Assembly: GCF_002234675.1 (NCBI RefSeq)
Contig: NC_019859.2
Location: forward strand, 4,061,240 to 4,125,239
Direction of reading: 5' to 3'
Length of the DNA: 64,000 bases
Source of the DNA: Oryzias latipes
Taxonomy: Eukaryota > Chordata > Actinopteri > Beloniformes > Adrianichthyidae
Made by a program: the position numbers and the translations under genes. The notes under the pieces are model-generated. The model worked only from the letters and a program-made list of their open reading frames with translations, did no database searches and had not been told where the DNA came from. Shown here in pieces: positions 37,060-50,600 of the stretch (its first letter is position 1; the number at the start of each line of letters is the position of its first letter).

Positions 37060-37065
37060 TTTAAT
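37060..37065 (-). terminator. Possible polyadenylation signal ATTAAA of pus10
   Basis: ATTAAA on the minus strand lies about 230 bases beyond the pus10 stop codon. No AATAAA is seen nearer. Confidence 0.4.
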
Positions 37066-37297
37066 CGAAAACAAAGATCATCTCTGCTTGCAGACGCTTT
37101 TACAGAACTAACTTAAAACAGAACGAAGACACTGTCAAGTGTCACTAAACCTGAGATGCAGGTCGACTGATCAACAGAAAGGATAACGAGAACCAATATG
37201 GTCAGCTGAGAGCTTGGCTCAAGCTCCTCCCCTCCAGAGAGCCACCACGCCGCCTCCCTGAAGTGAGCTTTTCTCCGATGAAGAACATCTTCCGGGG

Positions 37298-40200
37298 TCA
37301 CTCTGGGATGGCGGGAGGCCAGTCCACGTCCACAGACTGACACAGGAAACAAAAGTTAGACTCAACGTTTGGACACGTCGGGTCAGAAACGTTTAGGTCG
37401 AGGGCCCCACCTCCACGTCCAGCTCCAGGATGTCCGTGTCGGTTTTCAGCAGCTCACACAGGTTGGGTTTAGTGCGACCGAAGTCTCCGTGCACAAACTC
37501 TTTGATGTAGCTGTTCGTCAGGCGTTAAGAAGTTTCCCGCAGCGGCTCTGACAAAATTAAACTAAGCAGCAGTGAGGATACGTCCCGGCCTGCGTTTTCA
37601 GCCGCAGGTAAAAGTGGTGATCGTCCACGTAGCGGGCGTTCATGCTGTGGATGACTCGCTGTCGGACCGCCAAAGCCCGCCGGTGCAAAACCCTTAGAGG
37701 AGTCTTCTGACCTAGAGTCAGGTCCTGATGAGACAAAACGGCATTTCAGAATGTGTTGCTGTGCTGCGCATGGAGAAAGAAAGTCTAGTTTCTTCTGATC
37801 GTTGGACCAGATAGACCTTGATCTCATCGATGAAGCCAATGTCTTCTTTCTGAATGGGCCTCTGGGTCCAAACAAGCGCCGTGTACGACTTGGTTTTCTC
37901 CTCCTCTCCCTCCTTCATCCGACCCATGGCCTCCCTGCAGTTTGACACACAGCGCCGTCAATCGCGCTCACTCGTCGACCCACAGGCGGCCGCGCAGGTG
38001 AGGCATCCACGCTCACCTGGTAACAATCTGCAGGTCTCGCACTCTGATCTTATCTGAGGACTTGTTTATGGTCTGAAAACAGAAGACAGTAGCGGCTCTG
38101 AAGAAACAAATTCCTTTGTTTTTTATCTCATTTAATCAAACATTTAAACAAGAGGAGAACCCCCTCGTTTTAAGAGGGTCCTGCAAGGTAGATGAGAAAT
38201 AATGAGAAAGACCATTTTTTTTATTTAAACAATTGACATTTGCTATATTTGGTCGCTGCATGTGAAAAACTGTTTAAGCTCGAGTCATTTATAGGTTAGT
38301 TTTAGTGATGAAAGAGCAAAATATCTTAAAATAGTTGGGATTAGAATGAATTACTGATAGAACTCTGAAAAAGATCTAAAAGCCCTAAAAACTATAAATC
38401 TGCCTCTTTGGTAGAAAAAAAACTGACTTAAGCTACGTACTCACTGGGCCCATTCAAGAACGCACGGTTAGCCCACGGTGTTCACACTGGACAAGCAGGG
38501 GGGGTCTTCTTCTTTTTAATACTAATAATAATTGATACTTTATTTATCCCACAGTGGGGAAGTTCTTCTCCGCATTTGACCCACTCCCCGGGGGAGCGGT
38601 GAGCTGCAGCCGAACCGCACCAGAAGAGGCTTCATGCGAAATGTTGTAGATGTGCAAATCTCGTAAAACTTGCTTCTTTTTTTTTTTTTCCCCACAGCCC
38701 CAGTCCAATATATGAAAGATTTGGCATCCGGAACAAATCACAACTAGGAATTTCTCCTCCATGATCAATTTACAAACAGTTGGCTCTTTTGTGACTTAAG
38801 AGGGACACCGTCCATACGTCAAATCCGGGTCAGAGAGGTCAAAGTTCAACCTTGTTTAACTAGCAACGCAAGCCCAAAAACGGTCTTGAAAGCGTGCGTG
38901 AAGACCCGAGTTTTGAACGCAGAACCCCGAAACACTTGCTTACGTAGACTTTTCTTTGGAAGTGGCCGTGTGAACGTATTTTGCAGAGCTTTGAGACTTT
39001 TGCATTATAAAGGAAAGCTCAAGAAAGACTTTAATCACCTCCTGTAGCTCTTTCATCTCCAGTTTGCTCAATCTGGATCTGTGTGGATTCTGCAGCTCCA
39101 TCGCAAACGGTCGTCCTGTTGGAAAACACGCCACATGACAGTAAAAGATACAGAATAAGAAATAGGTAGATTTATGTATTTCAATTAAAAAAACAATCCT
39201 GAATTTCAACCCTTTGACTTCCGGATTGAAGCACTTTAAAAAACAAAATCAAGTACCCACATGGTGATGTGCAACACAACCATTGACTGTACACGACAAC
39301 TGAACTGAGTGACCCCCCCTCCCAGCGAGAGACATAGACTTCTATAGAGAAACACACAGCTTGGTCAGAATAACCATTCTTGCTCATGTGCTTGATCTTC
39401 CTAATCTTTTTTTTCCATTTTATTTGCAGTCCAAGTTATATAAGTTACAAAGTGGCCAATCAGATGCCTCAACAAACGTAGGTGGTCTCGCATTGAGCGT
39501 CTGAAAAGTTTAATTATTTTGATTTTTTTGTAGCCAGTTTTTAAATTGTAGGGGTGTGGCCTTCCAACAAGCTCACTCCTGACTGGTGAGGGTGGTTGCC
39601 ATAGAAATGTTGACTCAGACCGACTTGGATCAATCACCGCTCACTGACGACGTCCAGCCTTCAACATGGCGGCGACCGTATCACAAGAAAGTGACGACTT
39701 AATTGACCGCCTTTGGTTGGAGCTGACGGTAGGTGTGTGCGATGACATCACACTCACTCGTTCCAGGCCTCAGATACAGTCAATGTAAACAACCAAGCAA
39801 TTCAATTGTGATATCACAACACGGTTGTGTCAACAAGCTTCACAGCTGTCGTTTACTCACAAGAAATCGCTTATTTTCCATTATGTAAATGTAAATTAGC
39901 TCCATTTTAAGGCAGAAATGAACATGTTTACATTCTAATTTCACCTTTTCAGGAAATTTTATGACTTCATCACAGCTATATATTAATGTTTTTACAAACA
40001 TTTTTGTTTTGCTAAACATTTTTTCTTCAACGTGTGCAGAAACGATTGACAGGTGGGTTTTGAACCGTCTGCTCTGCAGCAGCCTGAAACACCGTGAAGC
40101 AAAAAAATCTGGTTTCAAGTTTGGCTCCGCCGTCACATGACCCCATAGAGCGTCCATCTCCGTTAAACGGCGCGTTAAACTCACCGTTTCCCAGAGTCCG

Positions 40201-42951
40201 GACATCCACGTCTTCTCTACCAGACGAGGAGAAATTAAATCCTGCCAAACCAGAAGCAAGGCTTTGTTATGATGGTTATCCCCGGTTTACTCGCTGTCAT
40301 GGGGTGGCGGCTTCGGGACTGCGGCGGCGCCTCAGCCGTGGACTCACCGCCAGCTCTGAAGGCCGTCAGGATGGGCGCTGCAATCAGCTCCTCCACCGAG
40401 GACTCCATCCTCCTTTCTCCATCAATCAACCAGGGAGTCTGAGGCAGACTGCGGCAGAACTTGTTGTACCTCCCTGGACGCGCAGAGGAAGAGGAGACGG
40501 GATTCAGTCGTCACCAACACCTTCAGGACATTTTCCAAACATCTACCTGCTATGAAGACGGACACATGGAGGCACTGCACGTCCTGAGGGACGCAGCTGC
40601 AGGCTGGCCGGGCCGGGGGACAGGGGTACTGCCTGCAGAGGATGAAGCAGAAATTAAAAAAACAACTAACATTTGATGAAAAACTCTCCGTTTGAAGGCG
40701 AAACTTACTTTAGGAACTTGTCGTCGGATATCTTTTCCAGAGCTTTGACCACAGCCATGCGGGTGAACACCGACTGTAGAAACAAACAACAGTTTTTTTA
40801 CCCAACAGAAGAAAAACAAACAACAATTTAGTGATGTTTCAATATCCTTAAATCATGAAACTTTCAATTCACCTGCTTGTTTTTGGTGGGTTTGAAGCAG
40901 TCGGGACAGACTTTAGCTCTGTTGGAAAAACAGAAGTTGAAGGTTTTGCTTTTGTAGACGTCACTCAGAAACTTGATTCTGTCCCGCAGCCGTCCTGGAC
41001 AGAAGGTCCAGATCGTTTTTACGCTTCTTCTGTCTTACATCGCCTTTGAATGAAAACTTCACAGTGAACGACCCCCCCCCCTCCCTTAAAAAATATAATA
41101 ATAATAAAAAATGACGACATCATAGTGGGAGAACCATAGAATAAAATGAATGGAAACAAAATCTGTTACGTGGCTCAGAAAATCTTGCAGGCTCGTGTGT
41201 TTGTGTGTGTGAGTGTGAGTGTGTGTGTGTGTGTCCCAAGTAGCTTCACAATGATGCTCGAGAAGTTAGGAGGTGAGAGATCAAAATCCTTTAGGAGGAG
41301 TTTAAAGGTGTGGTAAAGGCGATTTTTATTTTTGAAAATTAAAGATTACAAGTATCTTCCTGAGGTCAAAGGTCAACAAAACATCAGTGGTGGTTGTAAC
41401 TTTTCCCCATGCCCAAAATTCATTTCTACCGGTTACTAGGTGCATGCCCACGTTTGCTGAGTTTTAGATTTTGTGGCGGATGACAGAAGGATTGCACAAA
41501 CAATCGTATCCTTCAGTCCAGGACGTCTGTGGGACAGAATGAAAATGTCCATGAGTCATTAAAAACAAGGATATACAGTACAGAACAGAGGTTTGGACTC
41601 ACCTTCTCATTCAAATGAATGGGAAGGTGAGTCTAAACTTTTGGTCTGTACTGCACGATTAAAAATATGTGTGTTAAAGCCAGAATAAATAATAAAAACC
41701 TCACAACAGTTCAGCGAGTTTTAAAAACCTTTACACAGTTCCAGCAGGTCCACGCGTTCTTTTACAGCTTATCATTGTGAGTGCAGGAGCGGCCAGCGTC
41801 TGGCACTTACAGGAAGTGGCAGTCAGAGTCCGTTTCTGGATGAGTGAACTCCACGCCGACTTCAAAGCCGCTCTGCAAACATAAAGTCAGCTTCATGTGA
41901 ATCGTGTGGTCATCAGATCACGGGAAAGGCCTCCGAACCCCAGCGAGGCTTTTGATTTGCTCAATCGTTCCGCTGCTGAATGTCACCTACTTTGCCAACT
42001 ACAGCAACGCCCCCCAACTCCTTTGCAACCAGACTTTGCATGATCCACTTGAAGGCCTCCTTCACCTGGATGACATCATCTTTGTCGAGCACCAGACCCT
42101 TTTCTCTAGACGAGCAATAAAAGGAAACATCTCATTCAAAGCACTGGATCACTTCTGACGGCAATGATGTTCTCCACGCCCTCTGACCTCACTTCCTTCT
42201 TCACGTGGAGCCAACAGGAGTGCTGCAGGATGAAAACAACAGCGCGCGTCACCGGGATGCAGCTGATGACTGCGACGACGGAGGCCCCACTTTCACTCAC
42301 CTCACGGACGCAGAGCTGAGCCGGCAGAGAGATGGACAGCACCAAGGAGTCGAACTCGTACTTCTGTGCCTTCACCGTGTCTGCTATCTGTGAAAACACA
42401 AATGTCTGAGCTGTGGCCAAAACTCTCCTTGATCGGCCGATTTCCAATCAACACACCTTAACTGCCTGGTTTGTGCCGCACAAATCCTGCAAGATTCCCA
42501 AACACGCCACGCAAACTTGAGATTCACCAAGATTTGACTTTTCATCCTCCGACGGGTCGGCATGATCGCCGGGATCCAGCTTAACTCTTTTACAGGGTGG
42601 GCCCTCAAGCACTTCTGCTGCATCATGGGAGTTGTTGTCTTCACCAGTGGACGCCGCAGCCGCTGGATCCTGAACCTTTTCATTTTCTCCTTTCAACACG
42701 AACGCCTGCATTTCTTGCAGTGTCACCTGCACAGGAAAGTAAAGTCGATTATCAGCAGCTCTTTATTTAAAGCATCGTTTGTTTTCCTTTCAACCTGAAG
42801 TTTGCTCGAGCCTCGACGGTCTTACCTGCTCCGGCTGCCGGTAGGCGGACTGGACACCGACGCAGCAGAACCGCAGGATGCAGCGAGCGCAGCATCCGGC
42901 CACCAGCAGCTTCTGGATGATGGGTTTGTCCTTTTCCTTCAGCGGCAGCAT
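37298..42951 (-). CDS. pus10: tRNA pseudouridine synthase PUS10
   Basis: Seventeen coding exons, listed 5' to 3' on the minus strand: 42826-42951, 42457-42726, 42301-42387, 42188-42222, 41991-42105, 41811-41872, 40873-40918, 40709-40773, 40547-40632, 40348-40473, 40185-40241, 39039-39115, 38017-38072, 37817-37934, 37582-37724, 37411-37510, 37298-37336. They total 1608 nt, 535 residues (human about 529). The N-terminal Cys-x-x-Cys pair (21, 24) and VCVAC form the zinc site. The catalytic Asp lies in GREDVDVRTLGNG (347 onward). HRRALAVRQRVIH, YIKEFVHGDFGRTKP and the end SVDVDWPPA are diagnostic. It makes pseudouridine in the tRNA TPsiC arm and also binds the microRNA processing machinery. CTGCAG directly before TC-ATG shows a 5' UTR intron. 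Confidence 0.96.
38433..38960. repeat. Repeat copies in pus10 intron 12, with a SINE-like fragment
   Basis: The outer parts share motifs with 8955-9475 in reverse orientation. Between them, 38525-38612 (ATACTTTATTTATCCCACAG...CATTTGACCCACTCC) is a fragment of a common fish SINE/LINE-tail sequence. Confidence 0.45.
39280..39785 (+). mobile_element. Inverted-repeat element, family 'E1'
   Basis: It begins CCATTGACTGTACACGACAA and ends CAGATACAGTCAATG, with CACTCACT near the right end, so the ends are inverted repeats. The interior matches the copy at 54571-55638. It lies in pus10 intron 11. Confidence 0.7.
41191..41235 (+). repeat. TG/GTGTGA microsatellite
   Basis: An alternating GT tract with GTGTGAG variants in pus10 intron 6. 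Confidence 0.8.
41574..41655. mobile_element. Miniature palindromic Tc1/mariner-like element
   Basis: About 80 bp, almost all in two inverted arms: TACAGTACAGAACAGAGGTT on the left and CTTTTGGTCTGTACTGCA on the right, meeting at ATTCAAATGAAT. The sequence resembles the ends of fish Tc1 elements joined with nothing between. It lies in pus10 intron 6. Confidence 0.7.
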
Positions 42952-44693
42952 GACTGCAGGTCACAAACAACCCACGTCAGAATCACTTATGTCACTACCA
43001 CATTAAAAAAACAACATCCTTTTCAGACTAAAATGTGCCCCTCTTTCAATTACTTTTGTTAGACTTTGGCTGTTATTTCTTTAATCCCAGGATAACTGCA
43101 ATGAATGACATGCGACACAATAAAATACTGTTGTATTTTGAGGTAAAAATGACTGTTAATGTCTAAAACTACAATTGTTAACAAAGCTGATTCAAACTGC
43201 AGCTTTTATCAGGTCAGAAACATGAAGAAAAAAAGTTGAAACATTGAATCCTTTCACCAAAAATTGTTTAACCTCGTTTTCTTATTTTTTTTTATTTTAT
43301 TCATCAAGACGTGTTTCAAACGTTTTCTGCTACAGCAGCAGAAGAAGAGCCGGGAAGTTTTGTCGTACATACAATTGAAAAGAAATCTCGATATTTTATA
43401 GTAAAATTGAGAAAATCAGAGCAGAAAGCTTAAATATACTGAGGATTTCTCTAGGATTATAGAAGGATTAATTTAGTTACAGTACTCATATGAATATCCA
43501 GAACTGTAATTTGAATTTGTGTTGTCATGTATGTCGTTAGAAAGTTAAATACACGTTCTGTCATTGATCAATTAAAACCAGCTGGTTTTTGTGGTTGATT
43601 GAATAAAAAGTAATATTTTATAGAAATACCTGTTCTAATGTTCTGTTTTTCCGATGCTTAAACATGGAAGTGAGTCAGAACGGATGCCTATTCAGACTTG
43701 AGTTTAAAAAAAAGTATGAGAGATATAAAAACTGGACTCTAAGACATGTAAAGGGAAACAAATAATATAATAAAGTGGTTAAACAGATACAGTTTTTGAC
43801 TGTTAGTTTGTTTGTTTTTGCTTCAGTGTAGTAGCTTAGGACAACCTATGATCCCTTATGAATACCAAAATATTCATAATAAACAATAAAGAAATGAATT
43901 TGTGAACATAATTCATGGAAATCCTGGGATTTTGCGGAAAGCTAAGCCATGTTTACTTTACTGGATTTTAATACATTTTGTAGTTTGTAAGCATCTCTAA
44001 AATTTAGGGAGCCATGGTGCTTATTTACACCGTTAAAATGTGCAAAACAAACAAACAATTTTATTAGACAAACATCCACCGTTGACTGTCTGTCCGGATT
44101 GTGCTACAGACAAACAACCTTCATTTAATATGTAAGAACGCCTAAGCGAAGAATTTAATTTACTTAAGGCAAATAACTGTATATTACCTGATATGGAGAA
44201 GATTATCCAGCAATCAAATACAAAAAGAAAGCCTTGTTAGCTCAGCTTCTCCTCAACATGTTCATCCAAATAAGTCTCGATTCACAAATCAGACAAAGCT
44301 AATCAAATTACATAAGTGTGCGACGTAAATTAAGGGTTTAGAACGTACATACGAACTTCTATATTAATTTGTATTTTATAATAAATTATTCATATTTGAT
44401 TCAATACACTGAAAATTGATATAAACACAAATTAATGGTTTTATTTAAATCGGTGACAGCGATATTTGATTGCTATTGTCTGGCTACGTCATCTCTGAGC
44501 GCCAGGCGATTTGACAGCCGGGTCCTTCTTCCGCTTGCTGCACCCCCTGTCTCTGGAAGGTTCTGTGTGCGACCCGGTGAATATACTACAATCCGAGTCC
44601 ATCTGCACCAGAATCGAACCGTTTTATCCACGGGGTCTATAGATCCCACTCCAGAGATCCCCGGTAACCGTTTGCATCTTCTATTACGCCAGG
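42952..44693. promoter_or_regulatory. Head-to-head interval between pus10 and cct4
   Basis: The first ~1.5 kb is A/T-rich and empty. The last ~200 bases (44490-44690) are GC-richer and must hold the cct4 5' UTR and promoter. pus10 starts with a spliced leader whose first exon I could not place, so a shared bidirectional promoter near 44.5 kb is possible but unproven. Confidence 0.4.
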
Positions 44694-47600
44694 ATGCCCG
44701 AAATGAAAGCAGCACCGAGAGCCCCAAGCGGAGGCAAAAACAATGGAGGCACCTATGTGGACCGCGACAAGCCCGCCCAGATTCGTTTCAGCAACATCTC
44801 TGCCGCCAAAGGTAGGAGTGATGTCTGCATGTCTTCGTAAAATAGGTCAAACGGAACCTAGACCCCCTTAATCCGGCGAAGTTGGGCCGTCGGGCTCCGT
44901 TATTCAGGGGGCATGACGAAGCGCCCTGCCCATCCATTCACCGGCCCGTTTAATTAAAGGGAAAAAACGCTCCCAAACAAGTGATTTACCTCATCAGCAT
45001 GAGTGAAAATGACTTTGCACGTTATGTCTATTGCAGCAAATCATTAAATTGTTTTAAATGTGTTTAAAAGATGAGAAAAGTACAATTAAAAAAGGAAATA
45101 GGAAATTCCCCAGGATACGCAGGACCCAAGCTGCCTAAAGCAATGCCTGCATTTTCTGCAGCACCATTAAATAAAATCACGCGAAATAAAATTAATTTTC
45201 TTTTGTAAGAAGGTACTGTTCAGTATCCAGCACATCACAAAGGATCACATTTATATTTTTTAAAAGCCAAGAATATCAGTCCTTTTATTACTGAACTTTG
45301 TTGGAACCTGGTCTGATCTGTCTCCTCCTTCAGCCGTTGCAGATGCCGTCAGAACCAGCCTGGGACCCAAAGGAATGGATAAGATGGTCAGTTATCTGAC
45401 CGTGTTAAATTTCACCCCAAAAAATCTCATTCTGAGCTAATCAAAGTCCGTATTTTGTTTCAGATCCAGGATGAGAAAGGAGATGTGACCATCACCAACG
45501 ATGGAGCCACCATCCTCAAGCAGATGCAGGTGCTCCACCCATCTGCCAAAATGGTGCGTTCACTTTAGCCCGTGTCTTTGTTTGACTCCACATGAATGAG
45601 TCGTGCTTCGTCGGAGCCTTGCTCAGAAGTTTGTTGGTTCTGTTTCTTCAAGCTGGTGGAACTGTCCAAAGCTCAGGACGTTGAGGCCGGAGACGGCACC
45701 ACCTCTGTGGTGATCATTGCTGGAGCTTTGCTGGAGGCCTGCTCCAAACTGCTTCAAAAAGGTGAGGCTTCCATGCTGTGAATGTAAAATTTAAATTTCA
45801 GCCAACTTTCTGACTCGGGCGGATTCCGCTTTGAGACCTGAAACGTAAAAATATTAAAATTCTGATTTATTTTTATCTTTTTATCTTTTCAAGTCCCTCT
45901 CCGATCATATTTTGATCTATTTTTTAAAGTGGCTAAATACCATAAACTTTTTCTCAAACACCTTTTTTTTTCCTCCTGTTCTTCTGGTTCACAATAATTG
46001 AATACATAAATACTCAGAAATGCATTTTTAAATCTTAATTTTCTTCAAATATGTCACAAGAACATATTAAAAACGCCATCTGCTGGAATTTTGTTCATTT
46101 CCTAAACGCTTAAAAGAGTTACAGAGCTCTGGTGATAAAAGTTGGGGTGTGTACTAGTAAGAGTCTTGTAGTCGCCATGATCATGTTTGTTTATAATTCC
46201 ATTTCTGGTCATGTGATTAGTTAGGATGTCATTTAGGCACACCTGTCACCTGTGTTAGTTTGGTTTGTCGGTTTGACACAGAGGGTGCACAGGGCCCAGT
46301 ATTTTTTGTTGACCGCTTTTACACTTGATTATGTACAATACTTTTCTGATGGATCGTACCACATGTGTCATCTGAGGCAATAATGAAGTGGAATAAATCA
46401 CGACACACAAGAAAAGTGGATTTCATGGTCATAGTTTTCTGTGGAGCGCGTCGCAAACAGGACCTGCCGCAGCCTCTCTAGCGCCTCATAAGCCCCCAGC
46501 CGCTACAAGTCTGGTGATGTCGTTGTACATTTACCGCAATTCGATACGTATTGTGATGCTGTATCAAAACAACTTTTGAATATTTTTTAAAGAGTATGAC
46601 AGAAAAAACTCAACCCGAATATTAATAAAATTAATTTTTTTTTAACGATTTCAACGTTAAGCACTGCAGCAGGTTTTTTACATACAAGTTGCTTTTACCC
46701 AATCAAAGCTTCTACTAAAAGCTTCTACTAAAAAATACTTTAAAAATAAAGGAAAAAGAAACAAAGTGTGGTGATGAGGCAGCATGACAGGGTGAAGGAA
46801 AGTTGCCTTAAAGTGGCTAAGATGCTTGATTTACATGCAGCTCCGCTTTCTCACACGTGGAAGTAAACACGGATTTCACCGCTGATTGACACAACGTTGG
46901 CCTTTTTTTCAGAGCATCGTTCACATCACTCTGAACTAGAATCTATTGCTGTGAAGTTCTGCAGAACTGTGGCCCGCTTTGCCGACTGCATTTAGTCTGA
47001 GGCTCCGTGCGTGACCAGCGGCACTGCTTCGCTTGTTCTCATCTGAGCACGCTGCAAAGCACCGCAACCCACGTTTTTATATGATACTGGCAGCAACATG
47101 GCACAGAGTTTAAGTTTGGTACCCATCCCAAGTAAAAACTAAGTGGTTCATGTCTCAAACATTGCGAGGCTGACTGAACATTTAACACAAGGTGGTCATT
47201 GGAAGGTCTTGCTGGGTTTTTTGGTGCGGTGCTGCTCAAAGAGGCTCAGTGGGCGGTGCTGCCACCTAGCGGTCAGAGGTTTAAGTGGAAAACAAGAGTC
47301 GGACGCTGAAGGACGCTCATAAATAATTAAATAAATATCGTCCTGACAGCAATTGATACAAGTATCCCCAAATTAAATATTGTGAGATATCGCCACATGG
47401 ATTCTCCCCTAAACCCTTAGGTATAAATGGATTGAGTAAAGATCAGGTTGTCCTGTTTCAGCAGTGAAGTTGACTCTTTGTTGTCGCATCCATCAGGAAT
47501 CCACCCCACCATCATCTCCGAGTCCTTCCAGAAGGCTGTGGACAAAGGCGTGGAGGTGCTGAACGGAATGAGCCGGCCCGTGGAGCTGAGCGACCGGGAG

Positions 47601-50600
47601 TCGCTGCTCAACAGCGCCACCACGTCCCTGTGCTCCAAGGTGGTGTCGCAGTACTCCAGCCTGCTGGCGCCCATGAGCGTGGACGCCGTCATGCGAGTCA
47701 TCGACCCGGCCACGGCCACCGGCGTCGACCTGAACAACATCAAAATCATCAAAAAGCTGGGGTGAGGGTCCCCTCTGTTTTCTTGTCGCGTTGTTCCTGA
47801 CATGGTTATTCAAAATTGTCATTTGTGAGTTTAGAGGAACCATCGACGACTGTGAGCTGGTGGAAGGACTGGTTCTGACGCAGAGAGTGGCCAGTACCGG
47901 GGTGACCCGCGTGGAGAAGGCGAAGATTGGTTTGATCCAGTTCTGCCTGTCGCCTCCCAAGACCGATGTGAGTCACCTGATAAATGACAACCAGGACTTT
48001 TTCCTGAGTCAGCAAATGGTTTTGTGATAGCTTTAAGAAGTTAAACTGTTTATAAAATCTGGTATATTTTCGTAACGAGGGTCATTTTGTTGCATACAGA
48101 CAGAGAAATCCCCGGTGTTAAAGTTTTAATGCTTAAAACGTGTATATTGATCTAGAGACGTTTGAACTGAAAGCAAATCAAACCCAAGTTTTCAATGTTT
48201 TGCTGAGTTTTTCCACCTTAAGTTTGGGTTTTACCCTAAAACTTTCCTCCTCGATTCTATTTGTGAAGATGGACAACCAGATAGTGGTGTCGGATTACGC
48301 TCAGATGGACCGCGTGCTGCGAGAGGAGCGCTCTTACATCCTGAACCTGGTGAAGCAGGTCAAGAAGGCCGGCTGCAACGTCCTGCTCATCCAGAAGTCC
48401 ATCCTCAGGTACGGCCGCTGACCACAGCGGAATGTGCCGTCTGAGTTTCCTGTCCGTTTCATTCAAACCGGTTTGCTTTTGTGGAACTCGTGTGACAGAG
48501 ACGCTCTGAGCGACCTGGCACTGCACTTCCTCAACAAGATGAAGATCATGGTGGTGAAGGACATCGAGAGGGAAGAGATCGAGTTCATCTGCAAGGCGAG
48601 TGTCGTTGCTGTCGCTCTGTTAGCTTCGTTTCATGCATTTCTACCGAATCTTGTTTACATTTTTGTATTTTTGATTCTGCAAATACTAAAAAGATGCTTC
48701 TTAGAGTTGCTTAACTCCCCCCCCCACCCACCCACCCCCCTTTTTTTTTTTTACATTTTATTCCTAATTCTTAGAATTTTGTGGCCTTTGAACATTTTTT
48801 TTCTATATTTTGTTCAAATAATTCACTTTTAAGATTTTTTTTTTGTGGCAATTCTATGGGATAAGATAACGGTCAATATGAAACATATTCATAAAAACAC
48901 AGTTCTGCACATCTTTGCAAGAATGTGTGAAACAATATTTAGGGTCACAGGCGAATACATCGAGTCCCGAAACATGGATTCGACTGAGTGAACAGGCGCT
49001 CTCAGCCTCATTAATTAAACTACAACAGAATTTAACCATTTAGAATAATATTCATCCCCTGGTAGGAAAATGGTCTAGATAAAGGAAAAACAAATAACAG
49101 TCGTGTCCTGCCGCATATTTTTTGTCATCAGGCGACAACAGCTGATCCCTCATATTAAATTTTAAAAAAGTTAGTGATCATCATAAAAAGATATGATTAA
49201 AGAATGATGAAAAACACCTGAGCAGGCGGCGGAGAGATCACCGCTTCCCGTCTGCCAGCCGACCAATGATGGCAGGCGGCGGCGGCGGCAGGATTCCCGT
49301 CTCTGCCGCTGTTCTCGGTCAGCCGCTGCATGGAATCGGGATGATCCCCTCCAGCTTATTCCCGGTGTTTTTGACCGTCTAACTGGAGATATTTCTTATT
49401 CAAGACGAGCAAGAGTCGTATTCCAAACAGACATGTCAAACATTAACCGAATGTTGTATTCACATTATTGCAAAGTTTGTCTTTATGAATATGTTTATTG
49501 ACATTCAAAGCTTGATACCAATTTTTTTGGCACAACTTCAGCTTCTTTTGTTGCAGCTTTCTTTCTTTCTCTCTATAAACCTGAAAGAAAACAAAAAACT
49601 GAATTTCAAAGTGGTAGATGTCCTTTTATTTTTTCTTGCAAAAATCCAAAACTGTTTTTATGTTTTATAACAGATTTAAAGTGTATAAAGACAGGAAAAA
49701 TGTCAAAATTATAGGAAAAATGTTTTTTTTTAAGAGAATCTTATTTAGTTTATTGTAGGTTTATCTAATGACTTATTACTAATATCACAGTTGTGTCATA
49801 ACTTCTTTGTTTTAAGCTCAAAGCCAATAACTTTATTAAAACTTTCATGTTAATTAAAAGTTTATGATTATAGTTATATTAAGGTTTATGTCATTATAAA
49901 CCGATGTGATCCACAAATGCACCAGTGAGTTCAGACTACCAAGATTTAAGGCATGAATATGGGTTTCCTTTTTGACATAAATAATAATAAATAGCCGTGT
50001 CCTTTTTCAGACTATCGGCACTAAGCCCATCGCTCACATCGACCACTTCACTCCAGAAATGCTCGGCACGGCGGAGCTGGCAGAAGAGATCAGCCTGGAC
50101 GGTTCTGGCAAACTGGTGAAGGTACGGTCTCTGCGGATCACCATGCAAGCCGCCTCCCGCCCAAAAAGACCGTCTGTGTGTAACTGAGCCGCTGTTGCCC
50201 GGTGCAGATCACAGGCTGCAGCAGCCCCGGGAAGACGGTGAGCATCGTGGTCCGGGGCTCCAACAAGCTGGTGATCGACGAGGCGGAGCGCTCCATCCAC
50301 GACGCGCTGTGTGTCATCCGCTGTCTGGTCAAGAAGAGGTCAGCCACTTCATTGTTGTGCTTTTGTCACACACACACACACACACACACCTCTGACAAAG
50401 GCGCTCCTGCTTTGGTTTTGTTCCTGCAGGAGCGTAACAAGCAGAGGAAGAGTATTGTGGAAAGCTCAACGTTCTCTGCTGGTTGTTCAGTCCGCTTAGC
50501 CGGAGAGCTTTCTCACACTGTACTGTGCTGTCAAAATGCCGATGTGTCACTTTTTCTGAATCAGTTATTGATCCGGTGAGCACAACTGATTTGATTTTGA

